From NCBI GenBank assembly GCA_963930655.1, contig OZ005611.1:689501-753500 (forward strand): a DNA stretch of 64,000 nt. Reading direction: 5' to 3'. Source of the stretch: Myrica gale (taxonomy: Eukaryota > Streptophyta > Magnoliopsida > Fagales > Myricaceae). The translations under genes were made by a program, and so were the position numbers. This document shows positions 37,161-50,400 of the stretch, piece after piece; positions within the stretch are counted from its first letter, which is position 1, and each line of letters starts with the position of its first letter. The notes beneath the pieces were generated by a model, which saw only the letters and a list, made by a program, of their open reading frames with translations, had not been told where the DNA came from and searched no databases.

Positions 37161-38528
37161 GGTATACCGATCCGATATAAAGACCTCTTAATGTAGATTC
37201 TCATTTACTTTCCCAACCCTAACCCTAGTAGGCAAGCGAGAGGTTGAGGGTGTGTAACTCACGCGCGCAACACAGAAAGCGGCTAGTTTTTGCAGTTTCT
37301 TGATGATGCTGGAGATGGATATGATACAACAAAGAAAGTGTGTACGCGTCATGGTATGAAGCAGCAGAAAGCCAGGATGCATGTATATGGCGGCCGTTAT
37401 TATTGAATACAAAAAGCTAAGAATTTGTCATGCACTCAAGCTCCGAAACTGCCTAATACTGCGGTCGCGTTTGTTCGTGGAAATTTCGGGAAAATTTTTC
37501 AAATAATTGAGACTGTATCAGTATGTATAAGGGTTTATAGACCAGCCGGTTTCATTCACATTCTATTTTCTTCCGCAGCTATGCCCCACCATTTAGTTGT
37601 ACTGAGATATCAATTATAGTAGATTATTCACGTTGAAGCTAGCAATATCACGATTCAACGTGATAAGAGGACATGAGGTGGTTAAAAACTAGCTGCTCAT
37701 TACTTTCTAACATGGTTCCAATACAATGAAAAGGCACCACTGTCTTATCAACTTTCTGGAGGTAGAACACAGTTATACACGATTCCATCGCATTAAAAAA
37801 AAAAGCCTCACCACCTTCTCTCCGGGCAGCTAAGTATTTGTTCTTTTTTTTTTTTGGGGGGGGGGGGGGAGGAATCTACCAGTAAAAGCCACAACATAAG
37901 CCTTCTGATCTTACAAAATATACTCCTATTGTTAATATAAAAAAGAAAGAGAAAGATAGTTAATGCAATCACTTAACCAACGAAAATTTCTAAGATAATG
38001 ACTTCATAACAAAAGAAATAGCAGCAATGAAGAAAGTGGCCGTTGTGGTTGTAATTTGAACATCAATGACCATTAAAGTCAAAATCGAACCTCAACTCGT
38101 AAGTTCTCACCCCTACGCATGGCACTCAAGACTTGTCGAATCTGGTACATAGAGATGTACAAAAATTGTTAGTTCCAATGGCAATGCATTCTTTGCCAAA
38201 ATTAGCTAACCAACTAATGAGTTACGATAGTACCAATATAATATTACAAGTCAGACAGAAACGATGAGTGAGAATACTTTTGGCAAGGTACTTTCATTTC
38301 CATTTCAATCTCAGAGGACTAATTTTATTTTAAATTGGACGTTAATTTTAGTTTAATTTATTTCAATCTCAATGGCCTTTCGGCTAAATACCACTTTAAA
38401 CCCACATAGGAAGAAGAAAGTGATGAGGTCAGAGAACCTGCTCTTTTTTTTATTAGAGAGAGAGAGAGGAGAAGAGAAGGGAGGAGGAGGAGGAGGAGGA
38501 GGAGGGGATGAATATTAAATAAATTTCT
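37161..38528. other. Intergenic spacer with simple repeats
   Basis: No gene was recognised. It has a T-then-G homopolymer at about 37842-37871, (GA)n at about 38456-38480 and (GGA)n at about 38482-38504. Confidence 0.5.
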
Positions 38529-38935
38529 GGGAAATTCACTTTTTAGTCCCTAGGTTTTAGGCACTTTTTCATTTTAGTCCTTCAGTTTTAACTTTCAAAT
38601 ATTTAGCCCTTGAGTTTTCATTGTTTTACAAAATGGTCCTTCCGTCAGTCTACCGTCCATATACTTAACGGAGCTCTCTGACATGTCAACAATTTTGACC
38701 CGGTCGACCGCTACATGAAGAGGTCGACCGCTATATCAGGAGGTCAACCGCTCACTTTCTACACATATATCCGGTCGACCGCTTCATGTGCCGTTAAGCA
38801 TATGGACGACAGACTGACGGAATGACCATTTTGTCAAACAATGAAAATTCAAGGACTAAAAATTTGAAAGTTGAAATTGAAGGACTAAAATGAAAAAGTG
38901 CCTAATAATTAGGGACTAAAAAGTGAATTTTTCAA
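38529..38935. mobile_element. MITE-like element with 8-bp flanking repeat and GGTCGACCGCT motifs
   Basis: The 407-bp element has inverted ends (AATTCACTTTTTAGTCCCTA and its complement) and further paired blocks (GCACTTTTTCATTTTAGTCC; TCCGTCAGTCTACCGTCC). It is flanked by AAATTTCT at 38521-38528 and 38936-38943. The loop holds four copies of GGTCGACCGCT or GGTCAACCGCT (about 38700-38780). The superfamily (hAT or Mutator) is undecided. It lies downstream of the decayed MBR-like gene. Confidence 0.7.
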
Positions 38936-40172
38936 AAATTTCTTGAAGCCAACCCAGCCCAACCCAAATTTTTTTTCATGGAAATAAATAACTCCTATTA
39001 AGGAGATCATCTGCCACAGAGTAAACCATAAAAGACGCAACTACCCACTGGAGATACTAACCCCAAGGAAAAATAATCAAATATTTAGACGGAAGACATT
39101 ATGAGCAAACAAACCGAATTATTCGCTCATTTATAACTTGGATACAGAAATATGATTATTTAGTAGTGATACAAACCAACTTACTCACTAATTCTAACTC
39201 AGAATTGACTGCCCATAAATTTCTGTAGATGGAAGACCAGGTTCAAAGGGGCTTCAACTTTTCAAAAGCTACAGCTACGTACTTTGAAACGCTACAACTG
39301 CTTTGAGAATCAACCTTAGGGCTGCTTCCCAAAGACCACATGGAAAGCACAACCATACAGGACCATGAACGCATGAAGTGCTCCTTTAACACCCAAAGAG
39401 CACTACCAAAGTAGTTTTAAATTTCAGTGTAATCCAGAGGTAGGTAAGCATTGGCCTAGACAACACTTCAGTTAAATGGAATCCGTATCCTTGATCTGCT
39501 TAAAGTATCAACTTTTAAAATTGCAACAATATTTAAAATGTCTAATATCCTACATTAGAGTGAATCTCTTTAACCCATCTACAGTTCCAGATAAAGCTAG
39601 TTGCCAAGATGGCAGTTCTTAGTGGTACTATTAATACATTAAGATAAAAAAATTGCTGATACAACTTCCCCTCTCTTTCTTAAGGTATAATACAGAAACA
39701 TTGAAACAAACTACTCATGGGTTAAAACAAACTGGATGGGATAATTACTACTATCCATGTTATCAGTGGAAAAATTCATTAGTTTTAATACATCTTTAAG
39801 AAGATTAGCTCAGTTACAATAGTAACCATTATAAAATCACTTATTTCCCTACTAATCTGAGCAAGTAGCACAAGGATACATGATGAAAATGATGAAATTT
39901 AAGGGGAGAATAAAAATAATCATCCTGGTTACCCTGTTCCAAGATTATTACAAAAACTATACACGTCTCAGCAAAAAATGGATATCTTGAGCACTCGGGG
40001 AAAGTCCAAAAAAATAAAAAGGGAAAACGGAAATGAAACATGGAAAATGGTTAATCAAATATAACCATGGACATCTAATTGAGAAAATTCCATACCCATA
40101 GAAAAAATATAATCAACAAAGACAGAGAGAGTAAAAATCAGAAAGAACAAAGAACAAAATTTGAATTCAAAC
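38936..40172. other. Intron-like or 3' flank of the decayed MBR-like gene
   Basis: AT-rich sequence following the splice donor at 40171-40172 (minus strand). I looked on the minus strand for the RING-H2 exons expected next and saw none, so the catalytic end seems lost or moved. Confidence 0.45.
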
Positions 40173-42254
40173 CTCAGAAATCAGTCGGCGTCTCCCCTCA
40201 ATGTCAACAGCTAAAAGCCCTCAAAGAATGGGGAATACCAAAAGCATCATCATGTTGTCTCTCCATGAAGAATGATGACCTCGGAGGTTGTTGGTGATAT
40301 TCCTGGCTATTAGGTCCAGATGACATCACTGCATCTTGGGAAGAAGTAGAAGGGCCTGGAGGTAATGACGGAAAATGACCACTCCGACTTCCAGATTCTG
40401 AATCACCGGATGGAGACAAAGATCAGGGAAATTCTGATAGTCTCTGCTAATTTTGTGCTGGGGGACTGTGGCGAGGAATCCATGTAGGATTAGGCAACAT
40501 ATGGATGCTTGAACTTGTCCCAACTCTAGCAGAGGAAGGAACACCCCCAGAATTGCCTATATTCCTAGTAGCCAAACTCCAACTTGTTGGATCATTTGCA
40601 TAATTTCTCGCATCAGTTGCAGGTACAAACATAGGGTGCTCAACGTTTTTTCTTGGGATGCTTCTTAAGTCTCTTTCTCCAGAATTGACAGAACTAGACA
40701 AGTTGCTCGCTCTTGAAGTGGAAGCTCCATGCCAAGGAAAAGGATGCATATTTCGTGACAAATCAGGAGTATGCAATGCATGAGGCTGATTTTGGGGCCC
40801 ACTGGAACTGGACGATGCTACTGCTGTGGGTCTCAGTTCCAGAGAATCACCAAACGGAACATACCTAGGTGATTGACGAGGGAAGCAAAAATTAGAAGAC
40901 ATGATAGCCGCTGTTGGAGATAAAGCAAGTGGTGCAGCTTCCTGCTGATTTCCAGTACTTGCTCTCCTGCCGAAATTTGAAGGGAATTTATGTATTACCT
41001 GTAACACCGAAAGAAGGGACAGAATCAGAAACCCCTCCTCTTATACCAATCCCAATGCTCAGGTTCTACTGTTCTGGAGGACTAACACTTGGGGCATTCT
41101 GCGATGGTGTTAATAAACTGGCAGAAGGATCAGAACAACCAAGGCCACCATGCCAACCAACATTTGCGGCATGCGGAGAGGAGCTAGAACTTCCACCAGG
41201 ATAAGACTGCCTAGAAGTACCTTCAAGAGCCTTTCTCTTGCAGGAAAACCCCAAGTCCCCAAAGAAGAGCCAGAGCCACTGGTACTGTCCTCCACCATAT
41301 AGCTGGAGCTTCCAGATGAAGCCCCAACAATATCAGATGAACCACTAGCAGAAGATGTCTGCTTTATTTCGACTCCACTAAACTTTTTAAGGTTAAGGCC
41401 TAGACCAGATCCGAAACCTGTATTTAGATTTGCATGCTGAAGGATATGATTAGAGCTAGAGGCTTCAATGAACAAAGGTTCACTTCTAACCGGATTGCCG
41501 CCGAGGCCAATATTAACTCTCCCAGGACAAAGGTTATTGGTTGCTTCAAGGCTCCCTTCCTCTAATCTTGGACCAGCTCCAAAATGCATGTTGATTGAAG
41601 AAGACCACCCATGTTCAATTTTTATACTGTCATCATTCACTTGGTTTTGTGGATTTGATCTAGAACTAGGTTCACCTGTATTCCAGCCTCCAAAGCTCGG
41701 GGCATCATGAGAACCAGCATTCAAACATGTTGTCTCGCCAGAATATACCCTGTAACTAGACAACGCCCTTTCTACAGGGTCTAGGGTGTTATTCATAGAA
41801 GTCCGCTGACTCATACCAGTGCTATTAGAAACAGAACCCTGCCTAAAATCAACAGCCTCGGGGAAGGGTGTTGGAAGTCCCACATTGTTAGAAAAACTAG
41901 TCAATGTGCTCCTTATAAGGTTGTGTCATCCCTCACTCCTCAAGGCGTCTTTTGGAGTTGAGTTAGACCCACTTTTCACATATTGTGTAAATTCTAATAT
42001 GGTATCAGAGCAAAATTCCTAGTTTGTGGTCTCATCGTCACCCGTTTCCACGTGTTTGCTTGGATGTCCTCCCGCCACACGTGAGGGGGCGTGTTGGAAG
42101 TCCCACATTGTTAGAAAAACTAGTCAATGTGCTCCTTATAAGGTTGTGTCATCCCTCACTCCTCAAGGCGTCTTTTGGAGTTGAGTTAGACCCACTTTTC
42201 ACATATTGTGTAAATTCTAATAAAGGGATCAAAGGTAATCCTTTGCCCTTGCAT
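40173..42254 (-). pseudogene. Decayed MBR1/MBR2 (MED25-binding RING-H2) type E3 ligase gene, N-terminal exon only
   Basis: The minus strand starts ATGCAAGGGCAAAGG at 42254 (MQGQR), continues as FPEAVDF after a 354-bp TRIM, and shows family blocks in order: GLGLNLKK, CKRKALEGTSRQSYPGGSSS, FGRRASTGNQQEAAPLAL, AFGIPHSLRAF. It ends at a donor after RRRLISE (40173). That is the long first coding exon of MBR/HIP1-like ligases. It is broken by a lost T after GTWGF (near 41245), a TAG after VSPPEQ, a frame shift near HKFPSNF, a TAG after PPAQN, a TGA soon after, and another shift after LRAF. The RING exons are absent. It lies next to a CCoAOMT gene, as MBR2 does in Arabidopsis, so it looks like the ancestral locus decaying in place. 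Confidence 0.82.
41869..42222 (+). mobile_element. TRIM (miniature LTR retroelement), looks whole and young
   Basis: Two 131-bp terminal repeats (41869-41999 and 42092-42222), starting TGTTGGAAGTCCC, appear identical base for base. Directly after the first lies TGGTATCAGAGC (from 42000), the primer site complementary to initiator Met-tRNA. Just before the second is a purine tract (GTGAGGGGGCG). The 92-bp interior has no coding capacity. A 5-bp target duplication, AAGGG, flanks it (41864-41868 and 42223-42227). Identical terminal repeats indicate recent insertion. It lies within the first codons of the decayed MBR-like exon. Confidence 0.92.
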
Positions 42255-43654
42255 CAGGCCGATTTATTCCACCTGGTAAAGTGTGGGTGGTGCGATTCTA
42301 TTTTCCAGTTTCTGACACGAATCGAGGGTCACATCAAACACTTATCGGGCACGTTGAAAGAATGCTACCGAAGCAAGAGGATGCATATCAAACTAGATCC
42401 AGTATTCCATAAGTAAAGAGCTAACAATGTCAACATAGCTTCATATATTCTTCTCGTAATACATAACAAAAAAACAGAGTAGATAAACTGGAAATATAAT
42501 GAGAAAAGTTCTCATTCTAACCACAAGAAATATTCTAAAATCCATATACAATATTCAACTGCTACGTTCTAGACAAAATACATTTGGATATGAGTAAGGC
42601 CATCACTACAAGAAAAAGTACGGGAGCATCACACAAAAATTGCTCGAACACACTAATCCTAAAGCTCTAGATTTTATCTCAACCAGCAATGCTTGTAAGT
42701 TGTAAGAAGTTTCTTACATTGATGCTAAAATTGAAAAAAAAAACACAGATTTGAAGATGCGGCATTAAAATTCAATGCATTCAAGAGTGACCATCTGCAT
42801 TCCCACATACTAACTGTAGCACATAATACCAAAAAACAAGAAAAAGAGAGACTTTCACAAAATCGTTAGGAGCATTCCCTCAAGTAGCAAAACTCTGACG
42901 ATGAACATTTCGATATCGTTTCTTTTAAGGCGTAAAGATTACTCAATCCAGTATCGCATGCCTTAAAACTAACAACACATCCTTACTTATAAAAAAAACT
43001 AACAACACATAAAAATAAATTAAAAAAAAAAAAGAGAGAGATGGAAACTCCGCTCCCATAATTAACGGAGGCATGCAGGGGAAGAAATTATGAAATAATC
43101 TGAGTTTTCCAGCATAGAAAATCAAATGGACCACTCCGATAATAGTAGTAGATGTCAATCTTTATATGGCCACGATCGAGCTTAATTAATTTGTTAATGA
43201 TTGTCATTTGTCAAATTGGGCATAAAGCTAGTGCAAATATAAACCCTCTACTTGATTATCCGTTTCTTGTATGTTCGACTCAACCCAGAGAATTCTATTT
43301 TGTCCTGGCTAAAGGAGTAGGCTTCCCTCACATCATGTGGCTAACGTCTTCGATCCGGCACGAAAGACAGCTAGCTCGACAAGCACCTTAAGTTCCTTCC
43401 AAGTTATTGTAAATTATTTCCATGAAATAGTTGCAGAAAACAACTCGTAATCTATTAAGAAACAGAGAAAATCGTTTTCCTGCCTGCAACAACACCAATG
43501 AAAAGTCAGTGAGTGGGTTGGTAAATTCTGGGCTGGCTCTAAGGAATCGACTCTACGAAGTTGCAATAGGGCAAAGCAACCTAATTCGCCACTATCTCCA
43601 CAAGGCCTTATGCCTTTTGATCAGACTTGTTGTCTGCAACCCCTAGCTCGCTCG

Positions 43655-43722
43655 CCCATGGATAACTGGGCGTCCTGCGATGTTTGCTACCTATCATCAA
43701 CCCATGGATAACTGGGCGTCCT
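43655..43722. repeat. 22-bp direct repeat
   Basis: The motif CCCATGGATAACTGGGCGTC (plus CT) occurs at 43655-43676 and again at 43701-43722, with 24 bp between. Function unknown. Confidence 0.8.
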
Positions 43723-44582
43723 TCTTACCCAATTAAGATGAGCCTTTTTCTATCAAATTGCGTACAAAGAGGAGGAAGAAAGAGAGCAGGGATTTATTTC
43801 CACGAATGTATTTTCGTTTTCCCTTCAACTATTTCTCTTTGTGGTATAGAACAGCGTATGGGTAATGTCATTTTCGAAATAAGAACGAGGGGGGCTGGTC
43901 TGGTCTGGTCTGTGGTTCGAACTCATTTTCAGAACCGTTGAACATAAATAAGCAACTGTTCCGCAAACTGCTAAATGAAGCAAGCATTTCTGTATTCAGA
44001 GCACGGAAATTATTTTCCTTTGAGATCCATCTACGTAATTAATGCAGTTCCATCTCCGCGACGGTGGAAACTGAACAATATCTTCTTCTTTTCCTTATTT
44101 TTTTTGGGTTTCCAGCAGACATTGTGGACTGTATTCTGTGAGTTGTATATCAGAGAAAGGTCGCCACCAACTCTTACCCGTATAAAAGAGGCCGACTTCG
44201 TCCACCACACACCAACTCCAAATTGCCACGTGTATTATTCCAAAAGGGCTCCTGGCTACCACCACCTCATCGTCATGCGCCAAGGCATGGAAGTCATCGT
44301 TGAATTGCTGACTACAAATTGTGTTTGTTGGAAGTTGTATGTTTGGTGATGATAGTACAGATTCTTTTGAGATTGTTAAAGAATTTGTTAAAAGTTAAAA
44401 TATTTATTAAAAGTTGTTGTACTCTCAAAAAGTTATTAAATTTTATAAAATAAATAATTAAAAATTGATTGTAAAAAATTTTTAATTTTTTTAAGAATTA
44501 ACCAAACATACCTAGTAATTCGTGAAAATCCGAACTCCATAATGTTTGGCATCTGGACATCCCAAAAATGGAGGTCAATAGT

Positions 44583-44614
44583 TATATATATATATGTATG
44601 TATAATAAAGTAAT

Positions 44615-44648
<34 letters not shown>
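44583..44648. repeat. (TA)n microsatellite
   Basis: Two TA-rich tracts (about 44583-44598 and 44620-44648) flank a short unique stretch. They lie 400 bp upstream of the CCoAOMT gene and are likely to vary in length. Confidence 0.85.
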
Positions 44649-44649
<1 letters not shown>

Positions 44650-44861
44650 AAACTATACCTAGTAATAGTTATGTTGTATGAGTCTGAATTCTTATACTTG
44701 ATTGATGGATCCATAGAAATCCAAAATCAAAACAAGGCGATTTTCAACAACAAAGACTACGAGTCCACAAGCAAATGAAACAATAATTGCAAAACCTAAT
44801 TACTGGGTGCCCATGAGTGGGGGCCTCAAGCAAGACTGATACTAATTTACATCACTCCCCC

Positions 44862-44941
44862 ACCAACCCCCGACCGGTTGGGCGGGCGGTCCAACAGCTC
44901 CACCCCGCTGGTTCAAACCGGACCCTAGGCCCCCATATATA
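44862..44941 (+). promoter_or_regulatory. CCoAOMT promoter: AC element and TATA box
   Basis: ACCAACC at 44862-44868 matches the AC-II element bound by MYB46/58/63-type regulators of lignin genes. TATATA at 44936-44941 lies about 70 bp downstream and 112 bp before the start codon. The element type and spacing are typical of monolignol pathway genes. Confidence 0.65.
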
Positions 44942-45052
44942 CCCCTTGCACTTTCCTCTCTTCAGCTCAGGATTAACTACAAGCCGGTGAGTAAAAGTCC
45001 TCAAAGGCCACGTAAACGAAGAAGAAGAAGAAAAAAAAGTGTTACAGTACTA

Positions 45053-46716
<1,664 letters not shown>

Positions 46717-47227
46717 TTTGCCATGCATATCAAACGCCGGGGGTTCACCGTTCGACTATATACTTTTCTATATTCTTTTACTTATGTCCTTGTATGTGCA
46801 TTTGAATGGACGGTGAGTCAGGGATTGAAGAAGACCATTTTTTAGTGGTGCTGAATTAATTTGTTGCCACGATATAAAATCTTATTTTGTATTTTAGTGG
46901 TGGAATATGGTCCATGTTGATGTTCGAAATGCAAGTCAATAAGATACAACGTTCGACTAAAAGAAAAAGAAAACATTTAAGCCTTCTATAGGAAACCTTG
47001 TAGCTAATTAGTCGCAGTCCACCTTCTTAATTGTACTGCGAAGTCCTAATCAGCCAGCTATAAGCTCTTCTAAACTTTGAAAACTCTGTTGGGTTTGTAA
47101 AAAAAAGAAGACACAAGATGCTATTTACCAAGTGATCAAAATCATTGTTTTCTATAGTCTGCAAAAACTATGTGAAATAAATAAAATAAAAAAAAGCTTG
47201 AGTTTTAACACAAAGGAATGCAAAACC
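46717..47227. other. 3' flank of CCoAOMT
   Basis: It holds the 3' UTR and AT-rich spacer up to a SINE. Nothing else was recognised. Confidence 0.5.
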
Positions 47228-47465
47228 CTCAGGATTTGGTCTAGTGGTAAGACAACGACTTGGGTTCTCATATGTACCAAGTTCGAGCTCCAACATCGTC
47301 ATTATCGCCCCTGACTTATCTGGGGTGTATTGGATGAGGTCCTGACGCATACCTCCAGGTTAACTTGTAGAGTCGGTCCTGACACATGCCTCCAGGTTGA
47401 CTTGTAGAGCCGAGGTACACGAAGTGACCCGACCTTGGGAGCTCCTGTGTTATAAAAAATAATAA
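47228..47465 (+). mobile_element. tRNA-derived SINE with internal duplication
   Basis: TGGTCTAGTGGTAAG at 47237-47251 fits a polymerase III box A, and GTTCGAGCTC at 47281-47290 fits box B at the right distance. The body then holds two tandem copies of about 40 bp (GGTCCTGAC...GCCTCCAGGTT.ACTTGTAGAG, near 47338 and 47375). It ends in an A/T-rich tail (near 47450-47465). A tRNA gene is excluded because the cloverleaf does not close after box B. The ends are approximate and no target duplication was confirmed. Confidence 0.65.
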
Positions 47466-50400
47466 TGTAAGATGACAAAAAGAGTAGGTTTATGGACCTT
47501 CTTGTTGGAACTTAAATAGTTTAAAGGAATAATAATTAAATTTAAACGCCAACCCACTTTGCCACTTGGGTTCATTGGTATGATGTTCTGGACGAGGAGG
47601 AAAAAGAAGTGGTTTGCGGCTTACCACGGAAATTTGAGGACGGCGGGGCCTCCACGGCTCCACCCACACACCGAACCACACAAACCCACATATAGATTCG
47701 TACCAACGTCGTGATCAGCAATCTTCGAGTACTAATTTTAAATATCTGGAATTATTATATTTTTTTTGTCTCATAGCTAGAGATTTGGTGACCAAATTTA
47801 CTTTAAAAAAGAAAAAAAGAAATAAGATTTCTTTGTCCCCTTAAGGATAGGGTAGGTTAATGTCGAGCTGGGAAAAGTGGGAGAACTGTACTTCACTGAT
47901 AAGTCGGCTTAGTCGGGGGTCGTGTGAAGTAAATAGTAAAATTGATGGGAAGTAAGTCGTGTTAGTGTCGTCCATCTATTAGGTGTGGGCCGCGTGGGGG
48001 AAGATTCCTTTAAATAGAAGAAAAGTATAACCTGGACGTTCCCTTATGAGTTAATACAGAAGTTCTACATGTCACGCTACAAACTTGTCTTAACGAGGCT
48101 GGTCCAATCCAGCCAATCAGTGGGCTTCCGTTTCAATTGGTTAATATTGCAAAGGGAAAAGGTTTTGCTGTCGTCCACGTTGGGCGCACATTTAGTGGAG
48201 GGACATCCTCTGCAACAGAGAATAGAGCAAAGGATCAGTAACTATAATTACTGAGTTCATACGAAAGAAGACTTTTTTTTTTCTGAAAACATACGAAAGA
48301 AGACTGATCACCAGAAAAAAGAACCAAAAACAAAAAGCGACAGGAAACTTGCAAAAGCACCACGGTTAGTGGCAACTTGCGGGTAAGATTTGATGAGTCA
48401 TGCCTATTTGTTAGTGGGAGAGCGACATCGTGGATTTCATCTGATGGTAGGGCCTAAGGGCCAGCTCTTGAAGTACGGGATAGGTTTGTAAAAACAATGG
48501 AAGTGAATCTGGGGGCGTTTTGCGTGAGAATGTTAATATTCCGCAGTGAGAAGAAGTCGGCAGGATGATCTCCATCTGCCCTCTGCTAAGTTCGTTGTCA
48601 CAGTTTTGTTTGCTACTTTTTTTGGGTCCCATTTCAATGGGAAGAAATTCTTTTCAGATGTGAAGGCAGTCTCCAGGATAGGGGCTGCTAGTCAAAATGG
48701 GTAAATGTCCTCAAAATATTTGGTCGAAAGTTGCAGAAGCATAGGAATAGGAGACGTCCACGTTCCTTCTTCCATGTTATCAATCCAGTGTCCTATATTA
48801 TCCACAAGATCCGAGGTTGGTAAGGCAAACACAAAAAATTGAAAACAAACAGCAAAAAGATGCAGGTTGGCAACTCTTTTTAGATTTCAAATTGCTCTGA
48901 TGCATAGCTTCATGGACTAGGTTCCCTGTTATGGAGATCGGAGGTGTCAAGTTGGCTAATTTGGCTGTATGGCTTCATTTTCTAAAAGGTGTTCATACTA
49001 TGCCAAGAAAAAAAAAAGGTGTTCATACTAGTGGTCTAGAAGCTGCTTCTAATGTGGTAGCTAGGCCATCAGGTTTCACCACTTTGGGTGCTCACCTGTC
49101 CCTTTCAGATGGAGATGAAGTTACGATTAGATATTTAAGGGGGGGGGGTAATTTCATTAAATTGTAATTTAGGGGGCCAAATGGTAAATAAGTACTAAAA
49201 GATCTCTTTTTTAACTAAGAAAAAACAGTCTTCTAGATCCAGCCCCCTACATTCGTCCCTGCTTCCAGGAGGATCGTTATTGCGGGTGAAACCATTTGGG
49301 CATGTTTCTTGTCACCCGTCGTAATGTGTAATCCAAAATTGTCTGCAATGTCTGGTACTTTGCTCCATTTTTTTTCCTCTTTTTTTTTTTCCCTCTCTCG
49401 AGTGGGGTTCCATCCCTTCTTTACTCCTCACTACGCTATTAATATGTTGCCTTGTGGCGCAGGGATTTGAATGCTGTGGTTTAGCTTTCTTTCGATTTTT
49501 TTTGGTGGCAATTGTAGATTTTATATATTAATATCTGGAAAAATAGTACTATGACAAAATCCCCAAAAGTCAAGAGTCTTTTAGTCCTGAGAGGAATAAA
49601 AAAAAAAGGAGTGTTGTCGGATGTAAAGATTTAGATGCTAAAGTTAGATCTTGAAAAGTGTTTAGTCTAGAGATGTAATTAAGCTTAGAAAAATATAATA
49701 GAGGTTCATGTTATTTATAAGAGGATGCTAGAGTTCTAAAGGGATTCAGCGGTATGGGCTTTAGGACTCATTGTCTTATCTGGAATCATGAAGCCTCATG
49801 AGTCCGTATATTTTCCTAGAATCCTTGAGAAATTAACTAACGCTTGTGTGGACTGAGCCTAAAATGTGTATGTGGCCTTGGAATTTGGATAATAAGATTG
49901 CAGATGAGCTCGCGTGTCTAAATAGACGGTCATATTATGACCCATCCAGTACAAATGATAATCACACCCAAAAGGCCAACGAAAAAATCTAAATGGACAA
50001 AACAATATATCGGATCCAAACATCTGACAATTAATCCGGCCAAGTGACGAAACTATAAATAAGCACAAGAGTTGTAAAACAACCGTAAGCCAGCCACGAA
50101 GGCCAAGACACCATACAAGCCTGTTACAAGATCAGAACACAATACAAACTAACTTTAAAGATCAGATCACAATATAAACAAATATAAACAAAAAGAGGCC
50201 ACAAGGGTCGGAAGACCACAAGATTATAGCTCATAATTTAGCTTTCTTTTAAATTCGTTCGCCCACACGATTATAGCTCAATAGTTTTGCATTCTTTCAA
50301 ATTCGCTCGCTGTGTAGTAGTAAGCGTGTAGCCGGGACGTTTTTAACCGATAGAAGTGTCTTCAGCTGCTCCAAAACAGAACGAAAAAGACAAAACGAAA

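Larger units (their letters stand above)
42255..44860. other. Intergenic region between the MBR relic and CCoAOMT
   Basis: The first part should be the 5' UTR or upstream intron of the MBR-like relic. Short frames here (for example 43975-44349) lack recognisable features. It also holds a small direct repeat and a (TA)n tract, listed separately. Confidence 0.45.

Noticed and set aside
42226-42416. Plus-strand frame with CGWC and HIKHLSG resembling a BED zinc finger
   Set aside because: It lies antisense to the start codon and leader of the MBR-like relic, whose minus-strand reading (MQGQR...FPEAVDF) explains the same bases better; the zinc-finger look is probably chance.
44987-45052. In-frame Arg-rich N-terminal extension of CCoAOMT
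   Set aside because: It begins with GTG rather than ATG, lies in the leader just after the TATA box, and CCoAOMT proteins start at MATNGE-like sequence.
47237-47290. tRNA gene
   Set aside because: Box A and box B are present, but no acceptor stem closes and the sequence continues into a SINE body with a repeat and an A/T-rich tail.
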